A stretch of 64,000 bases of DNA from HyVt-477 sp965224605 (GTDB lineage: Bacteria; Pseudomonadota; Gammaproteobacteria; Thiotrichales; Thiotrichaceae), in NCBI GenBank assembly GCA_965224605.1, contig CBDCZP010000005.1, positions 248,001-312,000 of the forward strand. Direction: 5' to 3'. The translations under genes and the position numbers were made by a program. Every line of letters starts with the position of its first letter. Position 1 is the stretch's first letter. Shown here one piece after another: positions 8,829 to 17,600 of this stretch. A model generated the notes under the pieces. That model was not told where the DNA came from, made no database searches, and worked only from the letters and a program-made list of their open reading frames with translations.

Positions 8829-9770
8829 TCAAAAATATCTAGCAGGATTTTGGCGAACGCCATTTTTTAACACTTCAAGATGTAAATGGGGACCTGTTGA
8901 CCTACCTGTACTCCCTACTAAAGCTATTACTTCACCTTTTTTCACAACTTGTTCTGGTTTTACTTTTATGGTGCTTAGATGTGCGTATCGACTAACCAGC
9001 CCATTGCTATGGTCTATTTCAACTACATTCCCGTAACCACCTTTTTTTCCTATAAATTGCACAATACCACCACCCACTGTATTCACGGGCGTTCCCTTTC
9101 GTCCCGCAAAATCAATACCTTGGTGCATTCTTGTATGTCCAGTAAAGGGGTCACGACGGAAACCAAACTTGGACGAAACATAACCTTTCTCAATCGGCAT
9201 ACCATTGGGCATCACTTCTTTATCTAATATGCGCCCATTTAAGACCTGTAGCATCCCTTCTAAACGATTACGTTGATCTAATAACTGTTTTTCCAGGGTT
9301 CTTATTGAATTCATCAACTCATCTGCAGAAATGCCATAACCTGCTTCTGAATCTTCTACTTTATTGGATTCATTGGATAATCTAGCGCCGCCACGAGAAG
9401 GCGCTTCATCAAAGGAAAACTCCTCAGGATCTAATTTGGCCATATTAACGATGCGTGAACCAAAAGCATTTAATCTAAGACTTTCAGCTTCTAATACACC
9501 CAGTCTTCTAGCTAGAATATTCACATCTATTTTATAAGTATCAATATTCGACACCGGTTGAACAGTTGGTCGCTTTGCCTTATCGGCAGTATTTTGAGCT
9601 ATTTGATGAGATGCATTCGTACTACCTTTGGTCTCGGTGACGACATAACTAGAAACGTACACCCCCATCAGCACAGCAACGAATAGTGCGGGTACAACAA
9701 GATGCATCCAGATATTTAATGCAAATGTTACGCGGTGCGATTCATCATGACTACTACAGATAATCTTCAT
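8829..9770 (-). CDS. Membrane-anchored M23 (LytM-type) peptidase
   Basis: 313 aa: one N-terminal transmembrane segment (about 23-45), a periplasmic linker with a predicted helical/coiled-coil region (about 150-185) and a C-terminal M23 domain. Zn ligands H216 and D220 (MHQGID) and HLH at 295-297 are all present, with H264 as a further catalytic residue, so the enzyme should be active rather than a degenerate EnvC-like activator. It probably cleaves peptidoglycan cross-links. It lies beyond lpxC at the distal end of the dcw cluster, a position where M23 peptidases occur in other gammaproteobacteria, and is divergent from dciA. Confidence 0.85.
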   Translation of the reverse strand: MKIICSSHDESHRVTFALNIWMHLVVPALFVAVLMGVYVSSYVVTETKGSTNASHQIAQNTADKAKRPTVQPVSNIDTYKIDVNILARRLGVLEAESLRLNAFGSRIVNMAKLDPEEFSFDEAPSRGGARLSNESNKVEDSEAGYGISADELMNSIRTLEKQLLDQRNRLEGMLQVLNGRILDKEVMPNGMPIEKGYVSSKFGFRRDPFTGHTRMHQGIDFAGRKGTPVNTVGGGIVQFIGKKGGYGNVVEIDHSNGLVSRYAHLSTIKVKPEQVVKKGEVIALVGSTGRSTGPHLHLEVLKNGVRQNPARYF

Positions 9771-9859
9771 TTGTTCTTCTACCTACTTTTGATCTGACTC
9801 ATTCGTTACAAAGTACGAACTGACAGATGTAATTATTTTTATATATCTCTCTTAGCTAC

Positions 9860-9895
9860 CTGAAAGATTGCCTTTCAAAAGGTATAATCAAATCA
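9860..9895 (+). promoter_or_regulatory. Candidate leaderless promoter of dciA
   Basis: -35-like CTGAAA (9860-9865), 17-bp spacer, perfect -10 TATAAT (9883-9888), then the ATG at 9895 six bases later. There is no Shine-Dalgarno. A TTG at 9868 in the same frame lies inside this promoter, which argues against it as the start. Confidence 0.5.
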
Positions 9896-10299
9896 TGAAG
9901 AATATTCACTCTTTCGTTGATAGAAATTTGGTCGAAAGGCTCAATCATGTCGATAATCTGACCAAAATCATCTTTGATGCTATCGGATTACCAAAGAAAA
10001 AGTTTCAAATGTGGGCGGTTAGGGATTTACGAACCATCACCATTTTGACCAATGATTCCATTCTTGCCACACGTATCCGACTAGAACAGCAACAAATCAC
10101 TAACTATATCAATAACAACAGCACTTTCGTGATTGATTCTGTGAAGGTTAAAATGACCATGCCAGAAATGGCGAAGCGGTCTGCTCGACGTGAGACCTAT
10201 ACACTTTCGAAAAAAAATACTGAGACTATCTCTGCAATTGCGGAAGGTATTGAGGATGAGGAATTGCGAAAAAGTTTGTTGCGAATTGCTGGAAAGTAA
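9895..10299 (+). CDS. dciA: DUF721/DciA-like replication initiation protein
   Basis: 134 aa from the ATG at 9895. DciA family proteins (DUF721) interact with and help load the replicative helicase DnaB in bacteria lacking DnaC. The segment WAVRDLRTITILTNDSILATRIR has the usual 'leaves no doubt about LTNDS, then RL' pattern of this family. Location next to lpxC and an M23 peptidase matches the context of dciA in Pseudomonas and relatives. The frame is open up to a TTG at 9868, but that codon overlaps the putative -35/-10 region. Assignment is by pattern and context; the protein is poorly conserved. Confidence 0.7.
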   Translation: MKNIHSFVDRNLVERLNHVDNLTKIIFDAIGLPKKKFQMWAVRDLRTITILTNDSILATRIRLEQQQITNYINNNSTFVIDSVKVKMTMPEMAKRSARRETYTLSKKNTETISAIAEGIEDEELRKSLLRIAGK

Positions 10300-10328
10300 A
10301 AGAAACAACAAAGACTGATACAGCGAAT

Positions 10329-10353
10329 CCCGTGTTTCTTCGTCAACACAGAC
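10329..10353. repeat. CCCGTGTTT...CAACACAGG-family repeat (degenerate)
   Basis: CCCGTGTTTCTTCGTCAACA lies between the convergent dciA and lpxC genes. Better-conserved copies are at 14419-14497, 37771-37801 and 48284-48314. Confidence 0.55.
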
Positions 10354-10373
10354 TTACATTAAACAGTGATCTT

Positions 10374-11282
10374 CTAGGTAAGAATGGGGGAACAACTATA
10401 TGCCACAGGTGATTTTTCTTGCTCTTCACCAGAAACAAATTCCCATGAGTCTTGTTGCTGAAGTAATTCTCTAAGTAACAGGTTGTTCACCGCATGACCT
10501 GATTTATAGCCATAGAACTTACCGATAATTCCATAGCCGAGGGTGTACAAATCACCCACTGCATCTAGCATTTTGTGCTTTACGAATTCGTCGTCATAAC
10601 GCAAGGTGTCATTGAGTACGCGATACTCATCCAGCACTACTGCGTTGCCTAAGTTTCCACCCAAGCCCAGATTTTTAGATCGTAACATTTCAACGTCTTT
10701 CATAAATCCAAAGGTTCGCGCTCGGCCTATTTCTGAACTATAAGACTCACGGGACAAGTCGACTTCGAAGAATTGCTTAGTATCTTTTACCGCAGGATGT
10801 TGAAAATCAATTTCAAAAGCTAGTTTAAAACCATCAAAAGGTTCAAGTGATGCATAGATATCACCTTTTCTTACTTCAATTGGACGTTTTATCTTCACAA
10901 ATCGTTTGCTGGCGTCTTGTTCTTCAATGCCTGCATTTTGGATTAGATATAAGAAGGGGGAAGCACTGCCATCCATGATAGGCACTTCTTCGGCACTCAG
11001 GTCAACATAAAGATTGTCTATTCCTGTACCTGCCAGAGCAGACATCAGATGCTCTATCGTTGATACTTTCACACCATCCTTTACCAGAGTGGTGCTAAGC
11101 ATTGTTTCACCGACACATTCAGGTGTTGCTTTGATTGAGACAGGAGAATCAAGATCGACGCGGGTAAATACGATTCCTGTATTTACCGCTGCCGGACGCA
11201 ATGTTAACTGGACTCTCTTACCAGAATGCAGACCGATCCCAGTCGTTTCAATAGGTTGTTTTAGTGTTCGCTGAGCTTGCAT
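10374..11282 (-). CDS. lpxC: UDP-3-O-acyl-N-acetylglucosamine deacetylase
   Basis: Zn-dependent deacetylase, the first committed step of lipid A synthesis. 302 aa, full length. Zn ligands H78 (TIEHLMSA), H236 and D240 (KHKMLD), general base E77 and catalytic H263 (SGHAVNN) are visible. AGAGG Shine-Dalgarno before the ATG. It follows ftsZ after 374 bp, the classical gammaproteobacterial end of the dcw cluster, and probably has its own promoter in that gap. Confidence 0.98.
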   Translation of the reverse strand: MQAQRTLKQPIETTGIGLHSGKRVQLTLRPAAVNTGIVFTRVDLDSPVSIKATPECVGETMLSTTLVKDGVKVSTIEHLMSALAGTGIDNLYVDLSAEEVPIMDGSASPFLYLIQNAGIEEQDASKRFVKIKRPIEVRKGDIYASLEPFDGFKLAFEIDFQHPAVKDTKQFFEVDLSRESYSSEIGRARTFGFMKDVEMLRSKNLGLGGNLGNAVVLDEYRVLNDTLRYDDEFVKHKMLDAVGDLYTLGYGIIGKFYGYKSGHAVNNLLLRELLQQQDSWEFVSGEEQEKSPVAYSCSPILT

Positions 11283-11656
11283 TTATTACCTCTTAGAAAA
11301 CTCTAATGACAATTGCATAAATCACTTAAACAATTTATGGAACTGTCTGCCTTCCTTAGCTAGTCAAAAAATCCAGCACTATATACCAGTACTTATGCCA
11401 AGCACTATAAAAGCTACGAGCTACTTACCAGCTATAAACGTACTAAATTTTCTAAAAAAGTTTTACATTCAGTTATTTGCAACGGCATACTATTTTCTGA
11501 CAATTGAATAGATGCTGAACCTATAACAAATATAGACCAAAAGTCGATCAATGGTGCAATATCAAGCTCAAACTGCTGAATATTTTTTCTAAATTTCGAG
11601 AGGCTCGATTGTAGTAGCTGTGATGCTATGTATACAACCTCTCGAAAATAGATATT
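11283..11656. other. ftsZ-lpxC intergenic region
   Basis: 374 bp without a gene, AT-rich. The only clear structure is the hairpin at 11594-11648 just beyond the ftsZ stop; the remainder presumably carries the lpxC promoter, though no strong hexamer pair was picked out. Confidence 0.55.
11594..11648. terminator. Long-loop hairpin after ftsZ, possible terminator or attenuator
   Basis: TTTCGAGAGG (11594-11603) pairs with CCTCTCGAAA (about 11638-11647), and an inner TTGTA / TACAA pair extends it. It starts nine bases past the ftsZ stop on the minus strand, but the distal side is A-rich with no T-run, so it is not a textbook rho-independent terminator. Confidence 0.4.
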
Positions 11657-13111
11657 TTAATCAGCCTGATTTCTTAAGAAAGCAGGAATATCCAGGTAAT
11701 TAGAACTACTTCTACTTTTCGCAGCCTGTTCGTAAGAACCATTACTCTTTCCACTATCACTATAGTTGCCAGTATTGACTCCGCCTATGGGCGCATCGCC
11801 TCCGACAGCAATTTTCTGTGGTTGTTCCAAAGCTACCGAACGTAAATGTCTTTCTCTATTAGGCTCAGCAACTTTATTAGCGCCGTCCAATCCGGTGGCA
11901 ACTAATGTCACTCTGATCTCATCGCTCATTTCAGGATCCACCACATTTCCTACCACTACCGTGGCATCATCAGCAGCAAATTCACGAATAATATCACCTA
12001 CTTCTTCAAACTCATGGATACCCATATCCAAGCCGCCAGTAATATTAACCAGAATGCCTTTTGCGCCACTTAGTGCGATGTCGTCTAATAACGGACTTGA
12101 AATCGCCGCTTTTGCAGCCTTGGTAGCACGCTCTTCACCACGAGCTACACCCGTTCCCATCATGGAAACACCTTTATCCGTCATCACGGTACGCACGTCC
12201 GCGAAGTCAACGTTGATCAGACCAGGACGCGTAATTAACTCCGCAATCCCTTGTACCGCACCTAACAACACATCGTTAGCAGCTTTAAAAGCGTCGAGCA
12301 ATGTAATGTGCTTTCCTAGCGAGGTCAACAATTTTTCATTAGGAATAGTAATGAGAGAGTCAACCGACTTACGTAACTCCTCAATTCCAGCTTCCGCAGC
12401 CGCCATTCGTTTTGGGCCTTCAAAAGGGAAGGGTTTGGTCACTACTGCTACCGTTAACACACCCAATTCTTTTGCCATTTCGGCAACAACCGGAGCCGCA
12501 CCTGTTCCAGTACCACCCCCCATACCCGCCGTGATGAATAACATATCTGTTCCCAGAATCATCTCTTTGATGGTCTCACGATCTTCAAGAGCCGCTTCAC
12601 GACCCACATCAGGGTTAGCGCCCGCACCGAGTCCTTTAGTTAATGCATTTCCTAATTGCAGCAAGGTCTCTACACCTGTTCCTTGTAGTGCCTGTGCATC
12701 GGTATTTGCACAAATATACTCAACCCCTTCAATACCTGATTCGAGCATATTCTTAACAGCGTTTCCGCCACCTCCACCAACACCTAAAACCTTAATGTTA
12801 GCGTTACTTTCATTTGTATCCATAAATTCAAACATCACCTTCTCCTGCTTCGTTGTATTAACTTGTTGAGCCTGTGGGCTCACCTCATTATTTAAAATTT
12901 CATCTTCCGTATTTTTCTCTGTACTAGTTTCTGCTTTATCTTGTGCGTTACCTTCTGCGTCGTTTTCTGCGCTATCTTCTGCTTCCGCACAAGTTTCTAC
13001 GCTAGTTGCTTCATTGATCACCTGATCAAGGGTTGTCCCACCTGCATCATTCAATTCATCCAGATCGGTCAAGTCAAAAGGAAGATCCAATTGTCGTTCG
13101 GTTGCTATCAT
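11657..13111 (-). CDS. ftsZ: Cell division protein FtsZ, with an open N-terminal extension
   Basis: Tubulin-like GTPase that forms the division ring. Signature GGGTGTGAAP and NVDFADVR (T7 loop) are present, and the C-terminus YLDIPAFLRNQAD is the FtsA/ZipA-binding peptide. Two starts are possible. ATG at 12835 (MFEFMDTN, 392 aa) matches all family members and has GGAGAAGGTG directly before it. ATG at 13111 (484 aa) also has GAGG upstream and adds 92 residues: an opening QLDLPFDLTDLDEL, then seven acidic four-residue units. The extension keeps one open frame for 92 codons, filling the ftsA-ftsZ gap. Either both isoforms are made or the extension is a translated leader. FtsZ identity is certain; the start is not. 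Confidence 0.93.
   Translation of the reverse strand: MIATERQLDLPFDLTDLDELNDAGGTTLDQVINEATSVETCAEAEDSAENDAEGNAQDKAETSTEKNTEDEILNNEVSPQAQQVNTTKQEKVMFEFMDTNESNANIKVLGVGGGGGNAVKNMLESGIEGVEYICANTDAQALQGTGVETLLQLGNALTKGLGAGANPDVGREAALEDRETIKEMILGTDMLFITAGMGGGTGTGAAPVVAEMAKELGVLTVAVVTKPFPFEGPKRMAAAEAGIEELRKSVDSLITIPNEKLLTSLGKHITLLDAFKAANDVLLGAVQGIAELITRPGLINVDFADVRTVMTDKGVSMMGTGVARGEERATKAAKAAISSPLLDDIALSGAKGILVNITGGLDMGIHEFEEVGDIIREFAADDATVVVGNVVDPEMSDEIRVTLVATGLDGANKVAEPNRERHLRSVALEQPQKIAVGGDAPIGGVNTGNYSDSGKSNGSYEQAAKSRSSSNYLDIPAFLRNQAD
12836..12850 (-). promoter_or_regulatory. Internal ribosome binding site for canonical FtsZ start
   Basis: On the minus strand AGGAGAAGGTG precedes ATG at 12835. 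This is stronger than the site before the upstream ATG at 13111 and decides for at least some initiation at the short form. Confidence 0.7.
12899..12982 (-). repeat. 12-bp-period repeat in the FtsZ N-terminal extension
   Basis: Seven consecutive four-codon units, residues 44-71 of the long form: AEDS, AEND, AEGN, AQDK, AETS, TEKN, TEDE. The DNA units are diverged but keep a TTCTGC core on the plus strand at 12-base spacing. Confidence 0.75.
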
Positions 13112-13121
13112 CCTAGAATCC

Positions 13122-14354
13122 TCATAAATTCCCGTTAAACCAGCCTTTCATCCTTTCCCAAACATTTTCTGAGGAAACATTAGCGAATGAATGACTATCT
13201 CCATAAGCCTGCTGCGCTGCGCCATAGAGCAACAAACCTACACCTGTAGAATGCATTGGGTTTTCTACTTCCCCTTTAAGCCCACCAATTTCACGGGGAG
13301 CGCCTATGCGAACAGGCATGTGGAAGACTTCCTCAGCCAGTTCAACTACACCTTTCATACAGGATGATCCACCCGTTAGTACGATTCCCGCACCCACACG
13401 GTTTTCGTATCCACTACGTTTCAACTCATCCAGTATCATTAAAAACAACTCTTCATAACGTGGCTCAATCACCGAAGCCAAAGTTTGCGTTGATAAACGA
13501 CGCGGTTCGCGCTCACCCACACCCGGCACTTCGATTTCATCGTCTTCTGCCAACTGACGTAGCGCACAGCCATATTTGATCTTGATTTCTTCGGCATTCA
13601 CGGTAGGTGTTCGCACCGCTACGGCAATGTCATTGGTGACTTGATCACCCGCAACAGGAATAACAGCAGTATGTTGAATAGCTCCCTCAAGGAACACCGC
13701 GATGTCGCTGGTTCCACCACCGATGTCAACCAGACATACACCCAATTCTTTCTCATCATCTTGTAACACCGCCTGACCTGAGGCGACTTGCTCAAGAATG
13801 ATGTCTTCAACCACTAAATCACAACGCTCAACACACTTCACGATGTTCTGCGCCGCGCTACGCGACCCCGTCACCATATGCACATTGGCTTCCATACGCA
13901 CACCCGACATGCCAATCGGCTCACGAATCCCATCCTGATCATCAATGATGAATTCCTGCGGCAGCACATGCAGAATCAATTGATCCGCTGGAATCGCAAT
14001 TGCTCTGGCAGAGTCCATAACACGATCAATATCAGCTTCGGTCACTTCATTGTCTTTGATAGCAACCACACCATGCGAATTCATACTACGAATATGACTT
14101 CCGGCAATGCCTGCAAATACCGTTTGGATATTCACACCTGCCATTAATTCTGCTTCTTCAACTGCTCTCTGGATCGATTCAATCGTTGCATCAATATTGA
14201 CTACCACCCCCTTTTTCATACCTCGTGAGGGGTGTTTACCAATACCGATTACATTCAAGCGGCCTTCTTCAGTGATCTCTCCGACCAGTGCGACCACCTT
14301 TGATGTACCAATGTCCAAAGCTACAATCATGTTTTCATTGTGCTTGCTAGCCAT
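13122..14354 (-). CDS. ftsA: Cell division protein FtsA
   Basis: Actin-like ATPase that anchors FtsZ to the membrane. 410 aa. N-terminal ALDIGTSKVVALVGE phosphate-1 motif, central DIGGGTSD phosphate-2 motif and GIVLTGGSS adenosine motif are visible; the C-terminus (VWERMKGWFNGNL) is the amphipathic membrane-targeting helix. It lies 10 bp upstream of the extended ftsZ frame, or 286 bp before the canonical ftsZ start. Confidence 0.97.
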   Translation of the reverse strand: MASKHNENMIVALDIGTSKVVALVGEITEEGRLNVIGIGKHPSRGMKKGVVVNIDATIESIQRAVEEAELMAGVNIQTVFAGIAGSHIRSMNSHGVVAIKDNEVTEADIDRVMDSARAIAIPADQLILHVLPQEFIIDDQDGIREPIGMSGVRMEANVHMVTGSRSAAQNIVKCVERCDLVVEDIILEQVASGQAVLQDDEKELGVCLVDIGGGTSDIAVFLEGAIQHTAVIPVAGDQVTNDIAVAVRTPTVNAEEIKIKYGCALRQLAEDDEIEVPGVGEREPRRLSTQTLASVIEPRYEELFLMILDELKRSGYENRVGAGIVLTGGSSCMKGVVELAEEVFHMPVRIGAPREIGGLKGEVENPMHSTGVGLLLYGAAQQAYGDSHSFANVSSENVWERMKGWFNGNL

Positions 14355-14418
14355 GTTTTACTCCTGAAAGATAATTGCTTATCTTTCTCCTGTTTCATAT
14401 TTAAAATAAACGTTATTA

Positions 14419-14497
14419 GGTAGCCTGTGTTGAGGAACAAAACACGGGATGTTTGTTCACCAAACCCGTGTTTCGCTATCGCTCAACACAGGCTACC
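14419..14497. repeat. Inverted-repeat element between ftsA and ftsQ
   Basis: 16-bp arms GGTAGCCTGTGTTGAG (14419-14434) and exact complement (14482-14497) with an inner pair AAACACGGG / CCCGTGTTT. This is the most complete copy of the CCCGTGTTT...CAACACAGG family in the window. It interrupts an otherwise tightly packed cluster. Confidence 0.8.
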
Positions 14498-14512
14498 TAT
14501 CAATATTCTTAG

Positions 14513-15250
14513 CTACTTCCAACTCACTGCAAGACCATTGGTGTAACGAAGATCAACCTTCCTTACCTTTTCAGCCTTATCCGCTAGTCCTTTTTTATAA
14601 GCGACTAAAAACTTGCGTATTCTCTTTTCCTGATCCACTTTGCCTATTTCCAGCAACCAGCCGTTCGTTAAGCGTATTTGCCACGAACCTCTGGCATTGA
14701 CGAGATACTGACTCACGCCTACCGGAGTAGTTTTCAGCCATTGTTGAATCTGCTTATACTGTTGAATCATCTCCAACCCTTTATCTTCGGGGTGGTACAA
14801 CATCGGCATCACGCCTTTTTTTTCGGGCAGACTGGCATCAAAAATCTCACCCAAGTGATTCAGCAATCGATCTTCACCCCAAAAAGCAACGGGACTTTGT
14901 TCAGTGATTTTCACTACTAGATCACTTGGCCAGCGTTTAGTGATCGCTATAGATTTTATCCACGGTTCAAATTCGAGTTCTTCTTCCAGACTATGTGCAT
15001 CAATCATATGCAAATTCGTCTGAATAAAAGGCTCAATGATTTTCTTGATGACCCGCTGGTCTGAATATTTCAAATTTCCAATCACTTCTACATTTGAAAT
15101 CGTCAAATGTGATTTGTCATTTAACCAATACCTCGCATAAGAAATAGCGCCAATAACCAACACAGGAATCATCGCTAGCGCCATCATCTTCCAGGGGAAG
15201 TGGAATGACTGTCTTTCCTTGATTCTAGTATTTTGTTTTTTCCGTGCCAT
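14513..15250 (-). CDS. ftsQ: Cell division protein FtsQ
   Basis: Bitopic divisome protein. 245 aa: basic N-terminus, one transmembrane segment (about 22-43), then a POTRA domain (SNVEVIGNLKYSDQRVIKKI) and the FtsQ beta domain with PVAFWGEDRLLNHLGEIF. It binds FtsL/FtsB in the periplasm. It lies between ddl (14-bp gap) and ftsA, the conserved order. Confidence 0.95.
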   Translation of the reverse strand: MARKKQNTRIKERQSFHFPWKMMALAMIPVLVIGAISYARYWLNDKSHLTISNVEVIGNLKYSDQRVIKKIIEPFIQTNLHMIDAHSLEEELEFEPWIKSIAITKRWPSDLVVKITEQSPVAFWGEDRLLNHLGEIFDASLPEKKGVMPMLYHPEDKGLEMIQQYKQIQQWLKTTPVGVSQYLVNARGSWQIRLTNGWLLEIGKVDQEKRIRKFLVAYKKGLADKAEKVRKVDLRYTNGLAVSWK

Positions 15251-15264
15251 TTATCTCTACAATC

Positions 15265-16179
15265 TCAATTATTTAGCGTGGCCGTTTCTAACACACGAAC
15301 AACCAATTCATCAAAACTTAAACCATGCCGCCTGGCGGCCATTGGAACTAAGCTATGATCCGTCATACCCGGTACTGTATTCACCTCAATCAATACAAAT
15401 TCGTTATTCTCATTACACATCACATCCACACGCCCCCAACCTCGTCCTCCTACAGCTTTGAAAGCGCGACTGGCGAGTGCCTGTATTTCCAGTTCACCGT
15501 CTTCACTTAAACCACTGGGACAAAAATACTGTGTTTCATCAGACTGGTACTTTGCTTCGTAATCATAAAAAGCGTTATTCGCTTGTAGACGTATGGATGG
15601 CAGCACTTCGTCGCCTAAAATAGCCACCGTAAACTCATCACCACTCATCCATTTTTCAGCAAATACTTCACCAAATTTTGCCGCTGTTTCATAAGCTGCT
15701 TTCAGATCACCTTTTTTATCAACTTTGCTCATACCAATGCTTGAGCCTTCAAGGGTCGGTTTTACGATTAATGGCAATCCCAACGAATCCACCACTTCAT
15801 CAAAATCGGTATCAGCCTCTAAGAGGCGATAGGATGGGATCGGTAAGTGCATACCCCTCCATAAACGCTTGGTCATCAACTTATCCATGCTCATCGCCGA
15901 TGCCATGATGCCGCATCCGGTATAAGGCAATTGCATAATCTCCAATGCACCTTGTAGCTCGCCATCTTCACCGCCACGGCCATGGACGATATTGAAAACA
16001 CGATCGAAGTTATCAGCTTGTAGCACTGCAACCACATCACGACCCACATCAATTTTATGTGCATCTACGCCCATTCTGAGCAAACCATCCAGTACTGCTT
16101 GACCGCTATTGAGCGAAACTTCACGCTCAGCAGACCAGCCACCCATGAGTACTGCTACCTTGCCAAATGAGCTATTCAT
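15265..16179 (-). CDS. ddl: D-alanine--D-alanine ligase
   Basis: ATP-grasp ligase making D-Ala-D-Ala for MurF. 304 aa, the DdlB type. N-terminal KVAVLMGGWSAEREVSLNSG, HGRGGEDG, the ATP-grasp VKPTLEGSSIGMSKV and the C-terminal EVNTVPGMTDHSLVP motifs are present. The start overlaps the murC stop by four bases (ATGA). murB, which often lies between murC and ddl, is absent. Confidence 0.97.
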   Translation of the reverse strand: MNSSFGKVAVLMGGWSAEREVSLNSGQAVLDGLLRMGVDAHKIDVGRDVVAVLQADNFDRVFNIVHGRGGEDGELQGALEIMQLPYTGCGIMASAMSMDKLMTKRLWRGMHLPIPSYRLLEADTDFDEVVDSLGLPLIVKPTLEGSSIGMSKVDKKGDLKAAYETAAKFGEVFAEKWMSGDEFTVAILGDEVLPSIRLQANNAFYDYEAKYQSDETQYFCPSGLSEDGELEIQALASRAFKAVGGRGWGRVDVMCNENNEFVLIEVNTVPGMTDHSLVPMAARRHGLSFDELVVRVLETATLNN

Positions 16180-17600
16180 GCAGCACCTCCAGCAGCAAGT
16201 TCATCAGCCAAACTTGCTGCTATCGCACCGATACTGCCAGCACCTAGCGTTAACACCATATCGCCATCTTGAACAATATTTTTTAAGGTTTCAGCGACTT
16301 CACTTTCTTCTGTAATAAAAACCGGATTGACTTGTCCGCGCATGCGAATAGCACCCGATAAGGCTCTGCCGTCAGCACCTGGAATAGGCTCTTCACTGGC
16401 TGCATAAACCTCCATCAGCAACAGCACATCGGGTTCGGACAAGACTTGAACCAAGTCTTCAAACAAATCACGAGTACGGGTAAACCGATGGGGCTGGAAA
16501 ACCACGACTAAACGCTTGTCAGGCCATGCCCCGCGCATGGCTTTAATAGTCGCTTCCATTTCTGTTGGGTGATGACCGTAATCATCGACTAAAGTAATCG
16601 TGCCGTTTTCTGTTTCGATCTCACCGTATTGAGTGAACCGGCGACCTACTCCTTCAAATTCATTGAGAGCTTGCTGAATTACCGTGTCGGGCACATCCAG
16701 CTCTACCGCAATGGCTATCGCTGCCAAAGCATTCAAGACATTGTGTGTACCCGGCATATTCAAGCTTATTTCCAACTCGCGCCCATCCTTGCAACAACGC
16801 AAAGTAAAATGACTCTTTGCGCCGTCAAAACGCACATTTTCTGCGCGAATATCCGCTTCCTGCTCAATACCATAAGTAATGACGGTACGGCTGACTCTTG
16901 GCAATATATCTCTCACATGTTCATCATCCACGCACATCACTGCCAAGCCATAAAAAGGTAGATGATGGAGAAACTCAACAAAGGCATCTTTGAGCTTATT
17001 GAAATCACCATCGTAGGTATCAAGATGATCCGCATCTATATTGGTGACGACTGAGATCAATGGTTGAAGTAATAAGAAAGAAGCATCACTTTCGTCGGCT
17101 TCAACAACAATATAATCACCTTTACCCAATCTTGAATTACTAGCCGAGCTGGTGAGCTTGCCGCCAATAACAAAGGTAGGATCTAACCCTGTCTTCTCTA
17201 AAATACTAGTGATCAATGAAGTGGTTGTAGTTTTACCATGTGTTCCTGCAATGGCTATTCCATGTCTAAAGCGCATTAATTCCGCAAGCATTTCAGCACG
17301 AGGTATCACCGGGATATTGTTGTCTTTAGCCGATTGTACTTCTACGTTATCCGCTTTCACCGCTGATGAGGTTACAACTACGTTTGCACCCGAAATATTT
17401 TGCGCATCATGCCCAATCATGATGGTGACGCCCAAGGATTTGAGGCGCTGGGTCATTTGACCTTCTGCCAAATCAGAGCCCGTCACTTTGTAACCCAGAT
17501 TAGCGACGACTTCAGCAATACCACCCATACCCGCACCACCGATGCCGACAAAGTGAACTTGCTTAATACGGCGACGCGCTAAATCATATCCAGATTTCAT
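16176..17600 (-). CDS. murC: UDP-N-acetylmuramate--L-alanine ligase
   Basis: Adds L-Ala to UDP-MurNAc in the cytoplasm. 474 aa. GIGGAGMGGIA near residues 19-29 (UDP site), P-loop AGTHGKTTTTS at 118-128, and DDYGHHPTE in the C-terminal domain are the MurC signatures. Four-base overlaps with murG upstream and ddl downstream indicate translational coupling. Confidence 0.97.
   Translation of the reverse strand: MKSGYDLARRRIKQVHFVGIGGAGMGGIAEVVANLGYKVTGSDLAEGQMTQRLKSLGVTIMIGHDAQNISGANVVVTSSAVKADNVEVQSAKDNNIPVIPRAEMLAELMRFRHGIAIAGTHGKTTTTSLITSILEKTGLDPTFVIGGKLTSSASNSRLGKGDYIVVEADESDASFLLLQPLISVVTNIDADHLDTYDGDFNKLKDAFVEFLHHLPFYGLAVMCVDDEHVRDILPRVSRTVITYGIEQEADIRAENVRFDGAKSHFTLRCCKDGRELEISLNMPGTHNVLNALAAIAIAVELDVPDTVIQQALNEFEGVGRRFTQYGEIETENGTITLVDDYGHHPTEMEATIKAMRGAWPDKRLVVVFQPHRFTRTRDLFEDLVQVLSEPDVLLLMEVYAASEEPIPGADGRALSGAIRMRGQVNPVFITEESEVAETLKNIVQDGDMVLTLGAGSIGAIAASLADELAAGGAA

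Noticed and set aside
11766..12869. 367-codon open frame on the plus strand opposite ftsZ
   Set aside because: It is a codon-bias shadow of ftsZ; the translation is Ser/Pro/Thr-rich with no family motif and no ribosome site.
16176..16179. Missing murB as a deletion in this cluster
   Set aside because: murC and ddl overlap by four bases, a stable arrangement; several gammaproteobacteria, including E. coli and Pseudomonas, keep murB elsewhere.
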